Of a stretch of 64,000 bases of DNA, positions 16,749 to 25,414 are shown piece by piece. The notes below the pieces were generated by a model that saw nothing but the letters and a program-made list of their open reading frames with translations, ran no database searches and had not been told where the DNA came from. The stretch comes from Cyanobium gracile PCC 6307 (GTDB lineage Bacteria; Cyanobacteriota; Cyanobacteriia; PCC-6307; Cyanobiaceae), in assembly GCF_000316515.1 (NCBI RefSeq), contig NC_019675.1:1885964-1949963 (forward strand). Reading direction: 5' to 3'. A program made the translations under genes and the position numbers. How positions within the stretch are numbered: the first letter of the stretch is position 1; the number at the start of each line of letters is the position of its first letter.

Positions 16749-17360
16749 TCAGAACTCGCCGGCCACCCGGCCCAGGCGCGGCAGGCGCACCACCAGCCAC
16801 TGCAGCAGCCCCACCGCGTAGGCCACCAGCGCGGCGTAGCCCACGAAGGCGGCCACCCCCGGGGTCCACTCGCCGCCGAACACGAAGGCGAACACCCTTG
16901 CCACCACGCCGTGCAACCCCACAGGCGCCTCCAGCCAGGCCCGGCAGAGGCGCAGACCGGCGCCGCCCATGCAGGGCAGGGCGGTCACCGCCAGGCTCGC
17001 CCCGCCCAGCGACAGCAGCGTCAGGCTCCAGCGCCAGATCCGCAGGGTGAGCGGCAGGGCCCGCCAGGGGGGCATGTCGGCCAGTTCCTCGTTGAGATCC
17101 ACCCAGAACCACAGGGCCGCCACCACCAGCAGCGGCGCCAGCACCAGCAGCAGGAAGCCGGCGGGGCGGTTGTCGGTGAGCAGCAGCAGGGCGATCAGCT
17201 GCAGGCTGGCCACCTTCCAGTAGAGGCCCATCAGCCGCACCAGGGCCTGCTCCTTGCGCAGGGCGGCCCAGACGAGCAGCACCAGCGGCAGCCCGACGGC
17301 GAACAGCATCCCCAGCCGCACGTCGAGCCAGACCAGGGAGCGATAGAGCTGTTCCGGCAC
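16749..17360 (-). CDS. DUF3177 family membrane protein
   Basis: 203 aa from a GTG start (VPEQLYRSLVWLDVRLG). Five to six hydrophobic helices are visible, with the conserved pattern LRKEQALVRLMGLYWKVASL and LLLLTDNRPAGFLLL seen in cyanobacterial DUF3177 proteins. Much longer open frames extend upstream on this strand but run antisense to the FIST gene, so the short version is chosen. It is divergent from the FIST gene, with 60 bp between the two starts. No function is known. Confidence 0.8.
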   Translation of the reverse strand: MPEQLYRSLVWLDVRLGMLFAVGLPLVLLVWAALRKEQALVRLMGLYWKVASLQLIALLLLTDNRPAGFLLLVLAPLLVVAALWFWVDLNEELADMPPWRALPLTLRIWRWSLTLLSLGGASLAVTALPCMGGAGLRLCRAWLEAPVGLHGVVARVFAFVFGGEWTPGVAAFVGYAALVAYAVGLLQWLVVRLPRLGRVAGEF

Positions 17361-17420
17361 GTCCGCTCGGTTCGGTAAGGCGCCATTATCCGTGTGCCCC
17401 CCAGGCGATAGGGTCCGTTC

Positions 17421-18758
17421 ATGGGTTCCCTCCCCTCCTTTCCCTGGCTGCAGCGTCGTCCCGGCGGCCCCTGGTGCCGCACCGCCCTCGGCCGGGATGC
17501 CTCGCTCCAGGAAGCCGTCAACCAGGTGTTCGAGCAGCTCCGGGGTGCCGGTGAGGCCGACCTGGCCCTGGTGTTCGCCTCCGCCAGCTACGCCAGCGAC
17601 CTGCCCCGCCTCCTGCCCCTGCTGCAGCAGAAGCTCAACGCCGCCCACTGGCTGGGCTGTGTCGGCGGCGGCGTGGTGGGCACCGACACGGCGGGGGTCC
17701 CCCATGAGATCGAGCACCAGCCGGCCCTGGCCGTCACCCTGCTGCGGTTGCCCGGCGCCCGTCTGCGCCCCTTCGCCATCGACACCACCTCCCTGCCCGA
17801 CCTCGATGGTCCGGCCGAGCCCTGGCGCGAGCGGGTGGGGGCCGAGCTGGAGGAGGGCCAGTCGATGCTGCTGCTGCTCGATCCCACCGGCACCGCCATC
17901 AACGACCTGATCAGCGGCCTCGATTACGCCTACCCGAACATCACCAAGGTGGGGGGCATCGCCGGCCCCCACAGCGCCGCCCACGGCTCGCTGATCTTCG
18001 GCACGGGTGGCAGTGGCGGTGGCAGCGCCGGCAGCGACGGCGACCCCGCCGACACGGTCCGCACCGGTGCGGTGGGCTGTGTGATCGAGGGGGCCTGGCG
18101 GCTCGATCCGCTGGTGGCCCAGGGCTGCCGGCCCATCGGCCCGGTGCTGGAGGTGGAGCAGGCCCAGCGCAACGTGGTCATCGAGGTGAGCTGCGGCAGC
18201 ACCCGCAACAGCCCCGTGGCCGCCCTGCAGTCGATCCTCACCGACCTCACCCCCGCCGAGCGGGAGCAGGTGAAGCATTCCCTGTTCCTCGGCGTCGGCC
18301 GCAGCGACTTCAGCCTCCCCACCGCCGACCTCACCCCCGTTCCGGAGGCTCCCGGCTCCTTCCTGGTGCGCAACCTCATCGGCGTCGACCCCCGCAACGG
18401 GGCGGTGGCGGTGGGCGAGCGCATGCGGGTGGGCCAGAAGGTGCAGTTCCAGCTCCGCGATGCCGATGCCTCCCGCGACGAATCCCGCCAGTTGCTGGCC
18501 GGCCAGGCCCGGCGCCGCAGCGAGCCCCTGGCCGCCTTCCTGTTCGCCTGCCTGGGGCGCGGCGAAGGCCTCTACGGCGAGGCCGACGGTGACGTGAGCC
18601 TCTGCCGGGAAGTGTTCGGCACCGTGCCGATCGCCGGCCTGTTCTGCAACGGCGAGATCGGCCCGGTGGGCGGCACCACCCATCTGCACGGCTACACCGC
18701 CAGCTGGGGCTTCCTGGTGCCCAACGATCCGCCCGGGGGCACCGCCGCGCCGCTCTGA
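17421..18758 (+). CDS. FIST N- and C-domain protein
   Basis: 445 aa. The FIST N-terminal sensory domain spans roughly residues 35-225 (ADLALVFASASYASDLP, HWLGCVGGGVVGTD, VGGIAGPHSAAHGS) and the FIST_C domain follows (IGVDPRNGAVAVGERM, FLFACLGRGEGLYGE, GLFCNGEIGPVGGTTHLHGY). FIST domains are thought to bind small ligands in signalling, often next to kinases, but here the protein is free-standing. The stop overlaps the trmB start by 1 bp (TGATG), so it is the head of a unit trmB-ictB-kinase. Confidence 0.9.
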   Translation: MGSLPSFPWLQRRPGGPWCRTALGRDASLQEAVNQVFEQLRGAGEADLALVFASASYASDLPRLLPLLQQKLNAAHWLGCVGGGVVGTDTAGVPHEIEHQPALAVTLLRLPGARLRPFAIDTTSLPDLDGPAEPWRERVGAELEEGQSMLLLLDPTGTAINDLISGLDYAYPNITKVGGIAGPHSAAHGSLIFGTGGSGGGSAGSDGDPADTVRTGAVGCVIEGAWRLDPLVAQGCRPIGPVLEVEQAQRNVVIEVSCGSTRNSPVAALQSILTDLTPAEREQVKHSLFLGVGRSDFSLPTADLTPVPEAPGSFLVRNLIGVDPRNGAVAVGERMRVGQKVQFQLRDADASRDESRQLLAGQARRRSEPLAAFLFACLGRGEGLYGEADGDVSLCREVFGTVPIAGLFCNGEIGPVGGTTHLHGYTASWGFLVPNDPPGGTAAPL

Positions 18759-19486
18759 TGGTGCGTCAGCACGTCAATCCCCTCAGCCGGATCCACCAGC
18801 TGGCGCGGCCCCTGCCGCCGCTGGTCGAGCTGTTCGCCGATCCCTCCCTGCCCCTCCACCTCGACATCGGCTCCGCCCGGGGCCGTTTCCTGCTGGCCAT
18901 GGCCCCCCTGGCGCCGCAGCGCAACCACCTGGGCCTGGAGATCCGCCGGACCCTGGTGGAGGCCGCCGAGGCCGACCGCCGCCGGGACGGGCTCACCAAC
19001 CTGCGCTTCCTCTACGGCAACGCCAACGTCAACCTGCCGGAGTGGCTGGCGCTGCTCCCGGCCGGGCAGCTGGAACTGGTCACGCTGCAGTTCCCTGACC
19101 CCTGGTTCAAGCTGCGCCACCGCAAACGCCGGGTGCTGCAGCCCGCCCTGCTGCTGGCGATCGCCGCGGCCCTGGCCCCCGGCCGCCGCCTGTTCCTGCA
19201 GAGCGATGTGGAGGCCCTGATCGCCCCGATGCGCCAGCTGGTGGAGGCCAGCGGCGCCTTCGAGCTGGCCGGGCCCGAGGCGTGCGGCCCCACGGTGAAT
19301 CCCCTGCCGGTGGCCACCGAGCGCGAAGCCCAGGTGCTGGCCGAGGACAAGCCGGTGCACCGCAGCCTCTACCGCCGCAACAGCGCCCCGCTGCCGCCGC
19401 TGGCCGAGCTGGAACGCCATCTGGACACCCGCCTGGAAGCCACGGGCGACGGCGTCGATAATCGCGACGACGCCGCCGCGGATTGA
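18758..19486 (+). CDS. trmB: tRNA (guanine-N7-)-methyltransferase TrmB
   Basis: Makes m7G46 in tRNA using SAM. 242 aa, standard length. The SAM motif is LHLDIGSARGRFLLAMA; NHLGLEIRR and the signature VTLQFPDPWFKLRHRKRRV (PDPW-K-RH-KRR) are diagnostic. The C-terminal TEREAQVLAEDKPVHRSLYR matches the family's T-E-x(n)-P-V-x-R/K element. The start overlaps the FIST stop by 1 bp and the stop overlaps ictB by 1 bp. Confidence 0.96.
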   Translation: MVRQHVNPLSRIHQLARPLPPLVELFADPSLPLHLDIGSARGRFLLAMAPLAPQRNHLGLEIRRTLVEAAEADRRRDGLTNLRFLYGNANVNLPEWLALLPAGQLELVTLQFPDPWFKLRHRKRRVLQPALLLAIAAALAPGRRLFLQSDVEALIAPMRQLVEASGAFELAGPEACGPTVNPLPVATEREAQVLAEDKPVHRSLYRRNSAPLPPLAELERHLDTRLEATGDGVDNRDDAAAD

Positions 19487-20805
19487 TGGTGCCTGCCCCA
19501 GCTCCCGTGCCCCTGCTGCTGCGCTGGCAGGGGCTGCTGGCCGGCCTGCCCGCCGGCCGCCTCGGCGCCCACCTGCCCCTGCTGGCCGGCTGGATCCTCT
19601 GCGCTCTGCTGGCCGGCCTGCCCCTGGTCACCCGCTCCGGCCTCAGCCTGCTGATCGCCGCCTGCGCCCTGCTCTGGGTGGTCTGGGCCCTGCGCACCCC
19701 GCCGGGGCGCCTGGGGGCCATCAACACCTGGCTGCTGCTGGTGATCGCGGTGGCGGTGGTGGCCACCGGCTTCTCGCCGGTGCCGAAGGCCGCCCTGGTG
19801 GGGCTGGTCAAGCTGCTCAGCTACCTGAGCGTCTACGCCCTGATGCGCCAGCTGCTGGCGGCCGCGCCGGTGTGGTGGGACAGGCTGGTGGGCGCCCTGC
19901 TGGCCGGTGAACTGGTCACCAGCGTGATCGGCATCCGTCAGCTCTACGAGGCCCCCGGGGCCCTGGCCCGCTGGTCGGACAGCAACTCCGTCGCCGAAGG
20001 CACGGTGCGCATCTACAGCACCCTGGAGAACCCCAACCTGCTGGGGGGCTACCTGCTGCCGATCCTGCCCCTGGCCGTGGTGGCCCTGCTGCGCTGGCAG
20101 GGGCGGGGCCGGCGCCTGTTCGCCCTGGCCTGCCTGGTGCTGGGCCTGGTGGCCCTGGTGCTCACCTACAGCCGCGGCGCCTGGATGGGGATGGTGGCCT
20201 CCCTCGGCGTGCTGGCCCTGCTGCTGGTGCTGCGCCAGACCCGCGACTGGCCGCCCCTGTGGCGGCGCCTGTTCCCCCTGCTGCTGCTGGCCGGCGCCAC
20301 CGTGGTGCTGGTCCTGCTGGTCACCCAGGTGGAGCCGCTGCGGGTGCGGGTGATGAGCCTGCTGGCGGGCCGGGAGGACAGCTCCAACAACTTCCGCCTG
20401 AACGTCTGGACCTCGGCCCTGGCGATGATCCAGGACCGTCCCTGGATCGGCATCGGCCCCGGCAACAGCGCCTTCAACCTCATCTATCCGCTGTACCAGC
20501 AGCCCAAGTTCAACGCCCTCAGCGCCTACTCGATCCCCCTGGAGCTGCTCGTCGAGGCCGGCATTCCGGGGCTGCTGGCGGGGTTGGGCCTGCTGCTGAG
20601 CGCCGTGAAGGTGGGCCTGGGCCAGGGGCGCAGCAGCGCCCCCCTGGCCCTGCCGTGCCTGGCGGCGGTGGCCGTGTTCGCCGGGCTGGGGGTGCAGGGC
20701 CTCACCGACACGATCTTCTTCCGGCCGGAGGTGCAGCTGATCGCCCTGTTCAGCCTCGCCACCCTCGCCGCGGCGGCCTCCGCGGCTCCCGCGCCATGCG
20801 ACTGA
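19486..20805 (+). CDS. ictB: IctB family putative bicarbonate transporter (O-antigen-ligase-like fold)
   Basis: 439-aa polytopic inner-membrane protein with 10-12 hydrophobic helices. The large loop contains YSRGAWMGM and GIGPGNSAFNLIYPLYQQPKF, typical of the IctB subset of the Wzy/O-antigen ligase superfamily. IctB was first described in Synechococcus as involved in inorganic-carbon accumulation; direct bicarbonate transport is disputed. The ATG at 19486 overlaps the trmB stop by 1 bp. Confidence 0.88.
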   Translation: MVPAPAPVPLLLRWQGLLAGLPAGRLGAHLPLLAGWILCALLAGLPLVTRSGLSLLIAACALLWVVWALRTPPGRLGAINTWLLLVIAVAVVATGFSPVPKAALVGLVKLLSYLSVYALMRQLLAAAPVWWDRLVGALLAGELVTSVIGIRQLYEAPGALARWSDSNSVAEGTVRIYSTLENPNLLGGYLLPILPLAVVALLRWQGRGRRLFALACLVLGLVALVLTYSRGAWMGMVASLGVLALLLVLRQTRDWPPLWRRLFPLLLLAGATVVLVLLVTQVEPLRVRVMSLLAGREDSSNNFRLNVWTSALAMIQDRPWIGIGPGNSAFNLIYPLYQQPKFNALSAYSIPLELLVEAGIPGLLAGLGLLLSAVKVGLGQGRSSAPLALPCLAAVAVFAGLGVQGLTDTIFFRPEVQLIALFSLATLAAAASAAPAPCD

Positions 20806-21791
20806 TCGCCGGCTTCGACGCCGGTCAGACCCACACCACCTGCCGCCTGGCCCTGGTGGCCGATGGCCTCGCGCCGGGGTTGGGCCCGGTGGTCGGGGAA
20901 GGGGACGGCCCTGGCGTGTGCCACCTGGCCGCCCCGGAGGGACCCGAACGCTTCGGGGCCGCCCTGCGCGAGAGCCTGGTGCGGGCCCGGGCCCATCTCA
21001 TCGACGCCGGCGAGTCCGCCGGCACGGCCGTGCTGGTGGCGGCCGCCGTGGGGGCCAGCGGCATCGAGCAGGGCACGGCGGTGCAGGAGCAGGGGCGGGC
21101 CCTGGCGGCCGCCGCCCTGGGGCTGGCCCCGGAGGGGGTGGTGGTCACCGGCGACGAGCGCACCGCCCTGCTCGGGGCGTTCCCTGCCGGCCCCGGCATC
21201 GTCGTGATCAGCGGCACCGGCACCATCGCCGTCGGCCGCGACGGCCGCGGCCGGGAGCACCGCTGCGCCGGCTGGGGCTGGCTGCTGGATGGGGCGGGCT
21301 CGGCGATGGATATCGGCCGGGACGGCCTGGCCTTGAGCCTGCGAATGGCCGATGGGCGCCTCGCCGAAACCCCCCTGCGGCGAGCCCTGTGGCAGGCCCT
21401 GGATCTGGACCCGGACGATCCGGAGGCTCCCCAGCGGCTCAAGGCGCTGGTGGTGGCCGACGGGTTCGGCCCCGCCGGCTTTGCCCGGCTGGCCCCGGTG
21501 CTCGACCGGCTGGCCGCCGGCGGCGATCCCCAGGCCATCGCCGTGATGGAGCGCAACGCCGGGGCGCTGGCGGCGATGGCGGCGGGGGTGGCCCGGGGCC
21601 TGGATCTGGTGGGGCCGGCGGTGTGCCCGATGGGCGGAGCGCTGATCCATCTGGAGCAGCTGCGGAGGCCCTTCGGCCGCAGCCTGGACCTGGCACTGCC
21701 GGGCAGCCGGCTGGTGGGGGCCGCCGGCGATGCCTGCCAGGGGGCCCTGGCGCTGGCGGCGGCCCTTGTGCAGGGGCCTCAGCCGGCCTGA
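20796..21791 (+). CDS. N-acetylglucosamine kinase-like protein (BadF/BadG/BcrA/BcrD ATPase family)
   Basis: 331 aa of the ASKHA sugar-kinase fold. PHOSPHATE-1 is LIAGFDAGQTHTTCRLAL at the N-terminus, and PHOSPHATE-2 is IVVISGTGTIAVGRDG followed by CAGWGWLLDGAGSAMDIG. These are hallmarks of the BcrAD_BadFG family that includes bacterial and eukaryotic N-acetylglucosamine kinases. It overlaps ictB by 10 bp, so co-expression is likely. Amino-sugar salvage from peptidoglycan is plausible given glmM and a lytic transglycosylase further on, but that link is inference. Confidence 0.85.
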   Translation: MRLIAGFDAGQTHTTCRLALVADGLAPGLGPVVGEGDGPGVCHLAAPEGPERFGAALRESLVRARAHLIDAGESAGTAVLVAAAVGASGIEQGTAVQEQGRALAAAALGLAPEGVVVTGDERTALLGAFPAGPGIVVISGTGTIAVGRDGRGREHRCAGWGWLLDGAGSAMDIGRDGLALSLRMADGRLAETPLRRALWQALDLDPDDPEAPQRLKALVVADGFGPAGFARLAPVLDRLAAGGDPQAIAVMERNAGALAAMAAGVARGLDLVGPAVCPMGGALIHLEQLRRPFGRSLDLALPGSRLVGAAGDACQGALALAAALVQGPQPA

Positions 21792-22387
21792 GCGGTCAGG
21801 GGAACGAGGGCCAGGGCGCCGCCGAGCACCGCCAGCAGCAGGGCCAGGCGGGCGGTCCAGACCAGGGGAAGGCGGCGCATCAGCAGGAAGGAACCACCGC
21901 TGACCAGCACCGAGGCGGCCAGGGCACCGGCCCACCAGCCGAAGGCCGAGGCATCGGCCGGGGCCTCACCACCGTGCAGGGCTCCGTGCAGGGCCACCGC
22001 CGCGGCCACCAGGCCCCCACCGAAAGCCAGACCGGGGCTGCGGCCCTCGCGGTGGGCGTTCAGGGTCAGCAGGGCCACCGCCGAGATGGCCAGGGCGGCG
22101 AGCACCTCGGCGAAGGGCATCGTGAAGCCCATGGCCCCGGCCAGGCCCCCCAGCACCGCGCCGGCCAGGCCCCAGAGCAGCAGCTGGCCCGACACATAGG
22201 AAGCGGCGGCACCGACACCGATCAGCAGCAGCAGGTGGTCCACCCCGGTGATCGGATGGAGGAAGCCGTAGCCGAGGCCACCGTGGGCCAGGCCATGGGC
22301 CTGGGCCGGCTGGCCGACGAGCACGAAGCCGAGGGCGGCGGCGCCCCCCAGCAGGGTCCAGGAGCGCAGGCGGGAAAAGTGGGTCAT
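21779..22387 (-). CDS. HupE/UreJ family protein, likely B12-regulated cobalt importer
   Basis: 202 aa with an N-terminal signal-like segment (WTLLGGAAALGFVLVGQPAQA) and six hydrophobic helices. The family signature HPITGVDHLLLLIGVG is present, as are further histidines (HGLAHGG, LHGALHGG) that could hold metal. HupE/UreJ proteins carry nickel or cobalt. Here a cobalamin riboswitch precedes the gene, which favours cobalt. The 3' end overlaps the kinase gene tail by 13 bp. It is divergent from a second hupE-type gene. Confidence 0.87.
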   Translation of the reverse strand: MTHFSRLRSWTLLGGAAALGFVLVGQPAQAHGLAHGGLGYGFLHPITGVDHLLLLIGVGAAASYVSGQLLLWGLAGAVLGGLAGAMGFTMPFAEVLAALAISAVALLTLNAHREGRSPGLAFGGGLVAAAVALHGALHGGEAPADASAFGWWAGALAASVLVSGGSFLLMRRLPLVWTARLALLLAVLGGALALVPLTAQAG

Positions 22388-22424
22388 CGAGGGTCCCGGT
22401 CCGCGCCGGGGATGGAAGGAACGG

Positions 22425-22560
22425 TTCACGGCGAGCGTTCTGGCTGAGGGTGACCCCATCACAGCTGCGGGACAGCGCCGGAATGGTGGAAGGGAAAACC
22501 CTGCCGTGCACCGGACTTTCCTCGTTTCCTCCCGGAGGTGGACCCCGGGAACCGTTCGCC
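22425..22560 (-). ncRNA. Cobalamin riboswitch upstream of the minus-strand hupE gene
   Basis: On the minus strand the core CTGTCCCGCAGCTGTGATGG lies at 22456-22475, preceded by a G-TCCGGTG...CCGG stem, and followed by the B12-box-like CAGCCAGAACGCTCGCC near 22429-22448, then the hupE start at 22387. These conserved blocks match the AdoCbl riboswitch. Boundaries are approximate. Vitamin B12 binding would reduce expression of the transporter. Confidence 0.85.
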
Positions 22561-22609
22561 CATTGTGCCCGCAGCCCGTGACGTTGCCGCCCGATGACCG
22601 CAGCTTCTG

Positions 22610-22775
22610 ACCGCTAAGGGGGGAGGATGGCGCGCAGGAGGTTCCTCCCCTTCACGGGGAGGACGCAAGGAGGAAAGGCGGTGCGGGGTGACCCAAGTCC
22701 GCCGCTGTCCCGCAGCTGTGATGGACACCGTGGCCCCCCGCCCCGGCGTCCTCAGTCAGAACGCTCACCCCCCAC
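22610..22775 (+). ncRNA. Cobalamin riboswitch upstream of the plus-strand hupE gene
   Basis: The same core CTGTCCCGCAGCTGTGATGG is found at 22704-22723, preceded by GGAAAGGCGGTG...GTCCGCC, and followed by the B12-box-like CAGTCAGAACGCTCACC near 22753-22769. The start codon of hupE is 38 bp further on. Boundaries are approximate. With the opposite-strand copy this fills the 425-bp gap between the two genes. Confidence 0.87.
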
Positions 22776-22812
22776 GACACCATTCCTGCCGGCGAGGACC
22801 GGAGATCCATCC

Positions 22813-23436
22813 ATGAACCTGCCTTCCCTGGCCAAGCGGCGCGGCGTCCTGCCCATCGCTCTGATCGCTCTGTGCGCCGTTCCCCTGCTGCTGGCCGCCC
22901 CGGCCTCGGCGCACCACCTGATGGACCTCACCGGCATGAAGCCCGGTGTCCTCACCGGCCTGCTGAGCGGACTGGCCCACCCGATCCTGGGCCCCGACCA
23001 CCTGCTGTTCCTGCTGGCCATCGGCCTGGTGGGCATCGTCCAGCCGTTCCGCTGGGTGCTGGCCCTGCTGGGCTGCGGGCTGGTGGGCAATGCCCTGGGG
23101 CTGGCCCTGCCGGGCTTCCCCTGGATCGAGCCGCTGGTGGCCCTCTCGGTGGCTCTGACGGGCCTGGTGCTGGCGCGGCGCCTGCCCCCGGCCGTGCTGG
23201 TGCCCGCCTTCCTGCTGCACGGCTACGCCCTCAGCGGCGCCGTCCTCGGCTGGGAACCGACCCCGATCGGCTTCTATCTGGTGGGACTGCTGGTGAGCCA
23301 GAGCCTGCTGCTGGCGGTGGCCCTCACGGCCGTGCGGCGCTGGCGCCGCAGAGCCTCCAGCGGTGCTGTCAACATCACCGCCGGTCTGCTGATGGGCATC
23401 GGCCTGGCCTTCACCTGGTCGGCCCTGGTGGCCTGA
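22813..23436 (+). CDS. HupE/UreJ family protein, second copy, likely B12-regulated cobalt importer
   Basis: 207 aa with a signal-like N-terminus (LIALCAVPLLLAAPASA, then HHLMDLTG) and six hydrophobic segments. The family signature reads HPILGPDHLLFLLAIG. It is clearly related to, but diverged from, the HupE protein on the opposite strand. GGAG at 22801 gives a ribosome site 8 bp before the ATG. It follows a cobalamin riboswitch, supporting cobalt rather than nickel as cargo. Two such genes head to head suggest either a two-component transporter or isoforms. Confidence 0.87.
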   Translation: MNLPSLAKRRGVLPIALIALCAVPLLLAAPASAHHLMDLTGMKPGVLTGLLSGLAHPILGPDHLLFLLAIGLVGIVQPFRWVLALLGCGLVGNALGLALPGFPWIEPLVALSVALTGLVLARRLPPAVLVPAFLLHGYALSGAVLGWEPTPIGFYLVGLLVSQSLLLAVALTAVRRWRRRASSGAVNITAGLLMGIGLAFTWSALVA

Positions 23437-23440
23437 GGGC

Positions 23441-24718
23441 TCAGGTGCCCAGCAGGGCGGTGCACTCCAGCCGCTCCTGGCTGGCGGCCCGGTGCGAGGC
23501 CCGCAGGCGGATCGCCTCCGCCAGGTACTCGGCGTCGTCGGCGACGCCGCAGAACCGGGCCGAGCCCCAGGTGTGGAGCCACGGCAGGCCCAGGAAGTAA
23601 AGGCCCGGCACCCGGGTGAGGCCCCGCTCGTGGACCGGATGGCCGGCGCCGTCGAACACGGGCACCTCCACCCAGGAGAAATCGGGCCGGTAGCCCGTGC
23701 ACCAGATCACCGCCGCCAGCGGCTCGGCCGCCAGGTCGAGGGGCTCCGGCGGACCGGGGGGCGGCGTCCAGCAGGGGACGTAGGGCGCTTCCTCGGGGGC
23801 GTCGAGGCCCTCGGCGGCGATGTGGTCGTCGATGCTGCGGCAGATGCGGCTGTGCACGGCATCGGCCCCGTCGAGGTTGGCGGCCAGATCGCCGGCGAAC
23901 TGGATGCGGTCGTGGCCCAGTTCGGCCAGGCGGCCGTGCAGCACCATCCCCTCAAGGGCGCGGCGGCGCAGGTCGATCTCCCGGCCGCCATCGCGGCCGG
24001 TGAGGTAGTGGTTGGTCTTGCCCCGCACCGCCCTGGGATCGGCGTGCTGGTCGATCGGCATGGCGTAGTAGCCCATGCGATCGAGCCAGTCGACCACGTC
24101 GCGGCCGCGGTAGCGGCGGGGGGAGCGGGGGGCGCTGCCGACGCTCAGGTGCACCCGGCGGCCGGCCAGGTGCAGGTCTTCGGCGATCTGGCAGCCCGAC
24201 TGGCCGCTGCCCACCACCAGCACCGGTCCGGCGGGGAGCGTGGCGGGGCTGTCGTAGTCGCGGGCATCGATCTGCAGGATCGCCTCCGGCAGGCGGGCGG
24301 CCAGGGGGTGGCGCTGCGGGCGGTGGTAGCCGCCGGTGGCCACCACCACCTGCTCCGCCTCGATGGCGCCCTCATCGGTGGACAGCAGGAAGCCCGTGCC
24401 CCTCGCCTCCAGGCGGTTCACCGCCACGCCCTCGCGCACGGGCACCTGGATGTGGTCGGCGAAGCGCTGCACGTAGCGGACGATCTCCTCCCGGCCCATG
24501 AAACCCTCGGGGTCGTCGCCGTCGTAGGGGAAGTCGGGCAGGCGGCACTGCCAGTTGGGGGTGACCAGGCAGAAGGACTCCCAGCGCTGGCGGCCCCAGG
24601 CATGGCCGATGCGGTGGCGCTCCAGCACCAGGGGTCGCACCCCCCGCTTCTGCAGGCAGTGGGCGACCGACAGGCCCGCCTGGCCGCCGCCCACCACCAC
24701 CACCGGGTGCCGCTGCAC
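23441..24718 (-). CDS. Nit1C-cluster flavin-dependent oxidoreductase (MSMEG_0569-type)
   Basis: 425-aa FAD/NAD(P)-dependent monooxygenase-like protein. The FAD site is VVVVGGGQAGLSVAHCL at the N-terminus, a second Rossmann motif is VLVVGSGQSGCQIAEDL (near residue 160), and WCTGYRPDFSWV and LPWLHTWGSARFCGV are typical of this subset. GTG at 24718 (MQRHPVVVVGGG) is chosen to fit the family N-terminus; other GTG/TTG codons lie upstream. It is divergent from the rest of the Nit1C genes, with which it is normally found. The reaction is unknown. Confidence 0.88.
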   Translation of the reverse strand: MQRHPVVVVGGGQAGLSVAHCLQKRGVRPLVLERHRIGHAWGRQRWESFCLVTPNWQCRLPDFPYDGDDPEGFMGREEIVRYVQRFADHIQVPVREGVAVNRLEARGTGFLLSTDEGAIEAEQVVVATGGYHRPQRHPLAARLPEAILQIDARDYDSPATLPAGPVLVVGSGQSGCQIAEDLHLAGRRVHLSVGSAPRSPRRYRGRDVVDWLDRMGYYAMPIDQHADPRAVRGKTNHYLTGRDGGREIDLRRRALEGMVLHGRLAELGHDRIQFAGDLAANLDGADAVHSRICRSIDDHIAAEGLDAPEEAPYVPCWTPPPGPPEPLDLAAEPLAAVIWCTGYRPDFSWVEVPVFDGAGHPVHERGLTRVPGLYFLGLPWLHTWGSARFCGVADDAEYLAEAIRLRASHRAASQERLECTALLGT

Positions 24719-24795
24719 CGACTCCGAACCCCTTGCCACAGCCAACCCCGGCACCTGACGAGAGCCGATGCTGGCCGCCCCCGGCGATACCTCCT

Positions 24796-24809
24796 GTAAC
24801 GACCGGCAC
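24796..24809. promoter_or_regulatory. Weak NtcA-like site (GTA-N8-CAC)
   Basis: GTAACGACCGGCAC lies in the divergent region of the Nit1C cluster and differs at one base from the NtcA consensus GTA-N8-TAC. Nitrogen-starvation control is known for the Synechocystis homologue, so the position is sensible, but one such match is expected by chance fairly often. Confidence 0.25.
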
Positions 24810-24816
24810 GGATCAT

Positions 24817-24850
24817 CCGGGCGCCGTGGGTACCGGTACCCGGCGCCGGG
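24817..24850. promoter_or_regulatory. Long dyad around a 14-bp perfect palindrome in the Nit1C divergent promoter region
   Basis: GGGTACCGGTACCC (24828-24841) is a perfect 14-bp palindrome, flanked by CCGGGCGCC on the left and GGCGCCGGG on the right, which are near-complementary. It is placed between the flavoprotein and the first plus-strand Nit1C gene, as expected for an operator shared by divergent promoters. No regulator gene lies next to it. Confidence 0.45.
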
Positions 24851-24931
24851 ATTCGGTGGCATCGGCGACACAGAACAAAAGTTCATCCATGGCACGGTCC
24901 CCCATGCCGATCCAACCGACCGCACCTCCCC

Positions 24932-25414
24932 ATGCCCCAGGTCAGCCGTCCCGCCAACCAGACGGGGGACTTCCTCGTCGACTACGAGGAGAAGGTCTTT
25001 CCCGATGTCAAGGCCGAACCTGGTGAGAAGGCCCTGGTCACCTTCCACACCGTGGCCTTCGAGGGCTCCATCGGCCTGGTGAACCTGCTGCAGGCCAGCC
25101 GCCTGATCAACAAGGGCTTCGAGACTTCGATCCTGCTCTACGGCCCCGGCGTGACCCTGGGGCTGCAGCGGGGCTTCCCCAAGCTGGGCGACGCCGCCTT
25201 CGACGGCCACCTCAACTTCGGCGCCCGCATCCAGAAGTTCATGGACCAGGGCGGCAAGGTCTACGCCTGCCGCTTCGCCCTCCAGGCCCTCTACGGCCAC
25301 GGCGAAGGCGCCCTGATCCCCGGAATCATCCCGGTCAACCCCCTCGACGTGCTCGACATCGTGCTGCTGCACCGCAAGGAAGGCGCCTTCATCCTCGATA
25401 CCTGGACCCTCTGA
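24932..25414 (+). CDS. Nit1C nitrogen-starvation response protein (Sll0783/MSMEG_0572-type)
   Basis: 160 aa. [37 protein letters not shown] and [15 protein letters not shown] are the conserved blocks of the family named after Synechocystis Sll0783, a nitrogen-starvation-induced protein needed for polyhydroxybutyrate accumulation. The fold resembles DsrE/DsrF-like small proteins. It is the first plus-strand gene of the cluster; its stop touches the nitrilase start directly. Confidence 0.9.
   Translation: MPQVSRPANQTGDFLVDYEEKVFPDVKAEPGEKALVTFHTVAFEGSIGLVNLLQASRLINKGFETSILLYGPGVTLGLQRGFPKLGDAAFDGHLNFGARIQKFMDQGGKVYACRFALQALYGHGEGALIPGIIPVNPLDVLDIVLLHRKEGAFILDTWTL

Noticed and set aside
17361-18689. 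Upstream continuation of the DUF3177 frame on the minus strand
   Set aside because: It runs antisense to the FIST gene, whose domains are clear. Only the part after 17360 reads as a membrane protein.
24796-24809. Strong claim for NtcA control of Nit1C
   Set aside because: Only one GTA-N8-CAC is found, with one mismatch and no clear -10 box at the right spacing. Kept only as a weak site.
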